This document shows, one piece after another, positions 47,588 through 50,176 of a DNA stretch of 50,176 nt. The stretch lies in contig NZ_JAPVBQ010000002.1 of the NCBI RefSeq assembly GCF_026968045.1, forward strand, positions 657-50,832, read 5' to 3'. This DNA is from Modestobacter sp. VKM Ac-2977. Lineage in GTDB: Bacteria > Actinomycetota > Actinomycetes > Mycobacteriales > Geodermatophilaceae. How positions within the stretch are numbered: the stretch's first letter is position 1; the number at the start of each line of letters is the position of its first letter. The position numbers and the translations under genes were made by a program. The notes under the pieces were generated by a model, which saw only the letters and a list, made by a program, of their open reading frames with translations, searched no databases and was not told the origin of the DNA.

Positions 47588-48655
47588 ATGGCCACCGTTA
47601 CCTTCGACTCCGCGACCCGGATCTACCAGGCGGGTCAGCGACCTGCGGTCGACTCGCTGGACCTGGAGGTCCAGGACGGGGAGTTCCTCGTCCTGGTCGG
47701 CCCGTCGGGCTGCGGGAAGTCCACGTCCCTGCGGATGCTCGCCGGGCTGGAGGAGGTCGACGGGGGGCGCATCCTCATCGGGGACCAGGACGTCACCGAC
47801 GTCGCCCCCAAGGACCGGGACATCGCGATGGTGTTCCAGAACTACGCGCTCTACCCACACATGACGGTCGCGGACAACATGGGCTTCGCGCTGAAGATCG
47901 CCGGGATGGGCAAGGACGAGCGCCGCACCCGGGTGGAGGAGGCGGCCAGGCTGCTGGACCTGGAGCCCTACCTGGACCGCAAGCCCAAGGCGCTCTCCGG
48001 TGGCCAGCGGCAGCGCGTGGCGATGGGCCGGGCGATCGTGCGCAAGCCGCAGGTCTTCCTGATGGACGAGCCGCTGTCCAACCTGGACGCGAAGCTGCGG
48101 GTGCAGACCCGTACCCAGATCGCCTCGCTGCAGCGCCGGCTGGGCATCACCACCGTCTACGTCACCCACGACCAGGTCGAGGCGATGACCATGGGTGACC
48201 GGGTCGCGGTGCTCAAGGACGGCCTGCTCATGCAGGTCGGCGCCCCTCGTGAGCTGTACGACCGCCCGGCGAACGCCTTCGTCGCCGGTTTCATCGGCTC
48301 GCCGGCGATGAACCTGTTCGAGGTGCCGGTCGTCGACGGCGGTGTCCGGTTCGGCACGGCGCTGCAGCCGGTGGCGCGCGACGTGCTGGGTGCCGAGCCC
48401 AGGCTCACGCTCGGCGTGCGGCCCGAGGACCTCGACCTCTCCGCCGAGGGCCTGCCGGTGGAGATCGACGTGGTCGAGGAGCTCGGCGCGGACGCGTACC
48501 TGTACGGCCGGGCCCTGTTCGAGGACGTGGAGCAGCCGATCATCGCCCGGGTCGACGGCCGTCGTCCCCCGCGCTCGGGGGACGTCGTCCACGTGACGGC
48601 CCGCCCGGACCACGTGCACCTGTTCTCCCTCGAGTCCGGGGCGCGTCTGGGATGA
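47588..48655 (+). CDS. ABC sugar importer ATPase (MsiK/UgpC type)
   Basis: 355 residues. Walker A GPSGCGKST (38-46), Q-loop VFQNYALYPHMTV, signature ALSGGQRQRVAMGRAI, Walker B VFLMDEPLSNLDAK, switch His in THDQ and a C-terminal TOBE regulatory domain (GVRPEDLDLSAEG). In Streptomyces one MsiK ATPase serves several CUT1 importers; here it is likely to power the two permeases of arm 1, which lack their own. GGTAGGAGGACACC precedes ATG 47588. Confidence 0.9.
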   Translation: MATVTFDSATRIYQAGQRPAVDSLDLEVQDGEFLVLVGPSGCGKSTSLRMLAGLEEVDGGRILIGDQDVTDVAPKDRDIAMVFQNYALYPHMTVADNMGFALKIAGMGKDERRTRVEEAARLLDLEPYLDRKPKALSGGQRQRVAMGRAIVRKPQVFLMDEPLSNLDAKLRVQTRTQIASLQRRLGITTVYVTHDQVEAMTMGDRVAVLKDGLLMQVGAPRELYDRPANAFVAGFIGSPAMNLFEVPVVDGGVRFGTALQPVARDVLGAEPRLTLGVRPEDLDLSAEGLPVEIDVVEELGADAYLYGRALFEDVEQPIIARVDGRRPPRSGDVVHVTARPDHVHLFSLESGARLG

Positions 48656-49569
48656 CGGTCCTGCCCACTGGAGAGCAGTTCGCCCTCCGCTGCGCCGGGG
48701 CCGAGGCGACCGTGGTCGAGGTGGGCGGCGGGCTGCGGTCCTACCACGTCGGGGGCCGGGCGGTCGTGGACGGCTACGGCGAGGACGAGATGGCCGGCAC
48801 CGTTCGGGGACACGTGCTCGTCCCCTGGCCGAACCGGCTCGCCGACGGCTGCTACACCTGGGACGGCGAGGAGCACCGCACGCCGCTGAGCGAGCCGGAG
48901 CAGGCCAACGCGATCCACGGCCTGGTGCGCTTCTCGGCATGGCGCGTGGTCGACCGGAGCAGCGATGGCGTCACGCTGGAGCACCTGCTGCACCCGCAGC
49001 CCGGCTACCCGTTCGCCCTGCGCCTCCAGGTGGCCTACGAGCTGTCGACCGAGGGGCTGCGGGTCACCACGACCGCCGTCAACGAGGGGTCGGTCGCCCT
49101 GCCCTACGGCGAGGGGCACCACCCCTACCTGGCCGCCGGGCCAGGGCTGCTCGTGGACGACTGCGTGCTGGACGCGCCGGGGAGGACCCGGCTGGAGACC
49201 GACGGGCGGGGGATCCCCACCGGCTCGGTGCCGGTGGCCGGCACTCCCTACGACCTGCGCGGCGGCCGGACCGTCGGGGACCTGGTCATCGACCACGCCT
49301 TCACCGACCTCGAGCGGGACGCCGACGGGCTGGCCTGGGTGCGGTTGACCGGCCCGGACGGGCGTGGCGCTGCGCTCTGGCTCGACTCGGCCTACAGCCA
49401 CCTGCAGCTGTTCACCGGCGACGTGGTGCCCGAGCCGCGCCGCCGGCAGGGGCTGGCGGTCGAGCCGATGACCTGCCCGCCGAACGCCTTCGCCACCGGG
49501 GAGTCGGTGATCCGCCTGGAACCGGGGGAGTCGACCACCGCGACCTGGGGCCTCGCGCCCCTGGGCTGA
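48652..49569 (+). CDS. Aldose 1-epimerase
   Basis: Interconverts alpha and beta anomers of free sugars. 305 residues with GHVLVPWPNRLADGCYTWDGEEH, AIHGLVRFSAWRV (catalytic His), ALPYGEGHHPYLA (His) and a C-terminal Glu region RRRQGLAVEPMTCPPNAF. Translationally coupled to the ATPase (ATGA), so it is probably used to prepare xylose or arabinose released by the glycosidases. Final gene of the xylan insert. Confidence 0.9.
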   Translation: MTVLPTGEQFALRCAGAEATVVEVGGGLRSYHVGGRAVVDGYGEDEMAGTVRGHVLVPWPNRLADGCYTWDGEEHRTPLSEPEQANAIHGLVRFSAWRVVDRSSDGVTLEHLLHPQPGYPFALRLQVAYELSTEGLRVTTTAVNEGSVALPYGEGHHPYLAAGPGLLVDDCVLDAPGRTRLETDGRGIPTGSVPVAGTPYDLRGGRTVGDLVIDHAFTDLERDADGLAWVRLTGPDGRGAALWLDSAYSHLQLFTGDVVPEPRRRQGLAVEPMTCPPNAFATGESVIRLEPGESTTATWGLAPLG

Positions 49570-49578
49570 GCCGACCGA

Positions 49579-49610
49579 CCACCTCTCCCGCGGTCCGGCG
49601 GGAGAGGTGG
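49579..49610 (+). terminator. Terminator after the epimerase, right border of the insert
   Basis: CCACCTCTCCCGC (49579-49591) pairs perfectly with 49598-49610 (13 bp) around the loop GGTCCG. It starts 10 nt after the stop and ends 12 nt before the aroH -10. Confidence 0.75.
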
Positions 49611-49621
49611 CGCGGGCTCCG

Positions 49622-49627
49622 TAGACT
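49622..49627 (+). promoter_or_regulatory. -10 box of aroH
   Basis: TAGACT fits TANNNT. Transcription would begin near 49634, inside the left arm of the hairpin at 49626-49668. No -35 is evident. Confidence 0.45.
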
Positions 49628-49668
49628 CGATCGAGGTGCACGGCGACCCGTGCACCGCATCGATCGAG
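49626..49668 (+). promoter_or_regulatory. Large inverted repeat in front of aroH
   Basis: Left arm CTCGATCGAGGTGCACGG (49626-49643) pairs with 49648-49668, with one bulge (GCA, 49657-49659) and loop CGAC. The right arm ends at the Shine-Dalgarno GAGGAG (49666-49671). It may control access of the ribosome or bind a repressor as DNA. Confidence 0.5.
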
Positions 49669-49677
49669 GAGAGTGCT

Positions 49678-50040
49678 GTGGCCGTCCGAGCCATCCGCGG
49701 TGCGACCCAGGTGGCCGCCGACGACCGGGACGAGGTCCTGGAGGCCACCCGGGAGCTGGTGAGCACGGTCCTGGCCCGCAACGAGCTGGACCCCGCTGAC
49801 CTGATCAGCATCCTGTTCACTGCCACGCCCGACCTGGTGTCGGAGTTCCCGGCGCTCGCCGCACGGGAGCTGGGGCTGGGCGACGTGCCGCTGATGTGCG
49901 CCACCGAGATCGCGGTGCCGCACGCCCTGCCCCGGGTGCTGCGCCTGATGGCGCACGTGGAGACCGACCGCGACCGGGCCGCCGTCCAGCACGTCTACCT
50001 GCGCGGGGCCGTGGCGCTCCGCCGGGACATCGCGCAGTGA
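49678..50040 (+). CDS. aroH: Chorismate mutase, AroH type
   Basis: Converts chorismate to prephenate for phenylalanine and tyrosine. 120 residues, the small trimeric AroH class: MAVRAIRGATQVAADDRDEVLEATRELV, NELDPADLISILFTATPDLVSEFPA, VPLMCATEIAVPHALPRVLRLMAHV (Arg and Glu near the active site) and HVYLRGAVALRRDI. GTG 49678 has GAGGAG before it and begins the family-typical sequence; GTG 49636 lies in the hairpin. In Streptomyces aroH is followed by tyrA, cmk and der, so those are expected past the edge. The final codons are inside a tandem repeat. Confidence 0.93.
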   Translation: MAVRAIRGATQVAADDRDEVLEATRELVSTVLARNELDPADLISILFTATPDLVSEFPALAARELGLGDVPLMCATEIAVPHALPRVLRLMAHVETDRDRAAVQHVYLRGAVALRRDIAQ

Positions 50041-50176
50041 GTGAGCATCGAGTGAGCGCCAGCGAGCGAGGAGCGGAGCGAACGTCGCTGCGCAGGGGGA
50101 TCGCGCAGTGAGTGAGCATCGAGTGAGCGCCAGCGAGCGAGGAGCGGAGCGAACGTCGCTGCGCAGGGGGATCGCG
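50029..50176 (+). repeat. 71-bp tandem repeat overlapping the aroH stop
   Basis: The unit begins ATCGCGCAGTGA (50029), recurs at 50100 and starts a third time at 50171, where the window ends. Its first nine bases encode the last three residues of aroH (Ile-Ala-Gln), followed by the stop. Inside are shorter gagcg-rich repeats. It is non-coding apart from the aroH end. Confidence 0.9.

Overview
The window is very GC-rich, almost entirely coding, with many GTG starts and 1-4 bp stop/start overlaps. This is typical of a high-GC actinobacterium. The gene order (TPR protein, HAD phosphatase, tlyA, nadK, recN, steA, mctB/steB, pyrG, NUDIX, ald, xerD, parA, scpA, scpB, rluB, then aroH) follows the backbone known from Mycobacterium tuberculosis (Rv1691 to Rv1711) and Streptomyces. 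The genus cannot be proved from sequence alone; a soil or rock actinomycete such as a member of the Geodermatophilaceae is my best guess.

Layout. 1-5.4 kb: the 3' part of a protein with at least twelve 23-residue repeats, TPR-like helices and an acidic segment; a small OB-fold/SSB-like gene; a DUF1015 gene on the minus strand; and one open frame that joins TPR repeats to a HAD phosphatase. 5.4-10.9 kb: an SCP2-like protein, a small coupled gene, tlyA, nadK, recN and a TetR regulator with a long disordered N-terminus. 11.1-19.3 kb: a tightly coupled envelope operon (steA, mctB/steB, an MraY/WecA-like transferase, a MurJ-like flippase, a GT4 glycosyltransferase and an 811-residue membrane protein with a phosphatase-like ectodomain). 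19.3-22.7 kb: pyrG, a NUDIX hydrolase, a HbpS/GlcG-like protein and a membrane protein. 22.9-25.8 kb: small accessory genes (an AraC-DinB fusion, a DHFR-like reductase, and a divergent aldo/keto reductase and HxlR pair). 26-32.5 kb: ald, xerD, parA with a downstream basic protein, scpA, scpB and rluB, forming a chromosome-maintenance block.

32.6-49.6 kb: a complete xylan/arabinoxylan oligosaccharide utilisation locus, placed between rluB and aroH, which usually lie close together. It has two arms. Arm 1 is a LacI regulator with an ABC importer (two permeases and a lipoprotein) transcribed away from GH10 xylanase, GH3 beta-xylosidase, CE7 acetyl esterase and GH51 arabinofuranosidase. None of these four enzymes has a visible signal peptide, so decorated oligosaccharides are probably imported and then trimmed in the cytoplasm. 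Arm 2 is a second LacI regulator transcribed away from xylA, xylB, an MsiK/UgpC-type ATPase and an aldose epimerase. The ATPase probably powers the arm 1 permeases, which have none of their own. Strong hairpins bound the insert on both sides.

49.6-50.2 kb: aroH, preceded by a long 5' hairpin and followed by a 71-bp tandem repeat that continues past the window edge. I see no rRNA, tRNA, CRISPR array, transposase or phage gene. The most interesting item for follow-up is the SteAB-linked glycan-assembly operon. The xylan insertion, the tandem-repeat protein and the ParA-linked basic protein come next.
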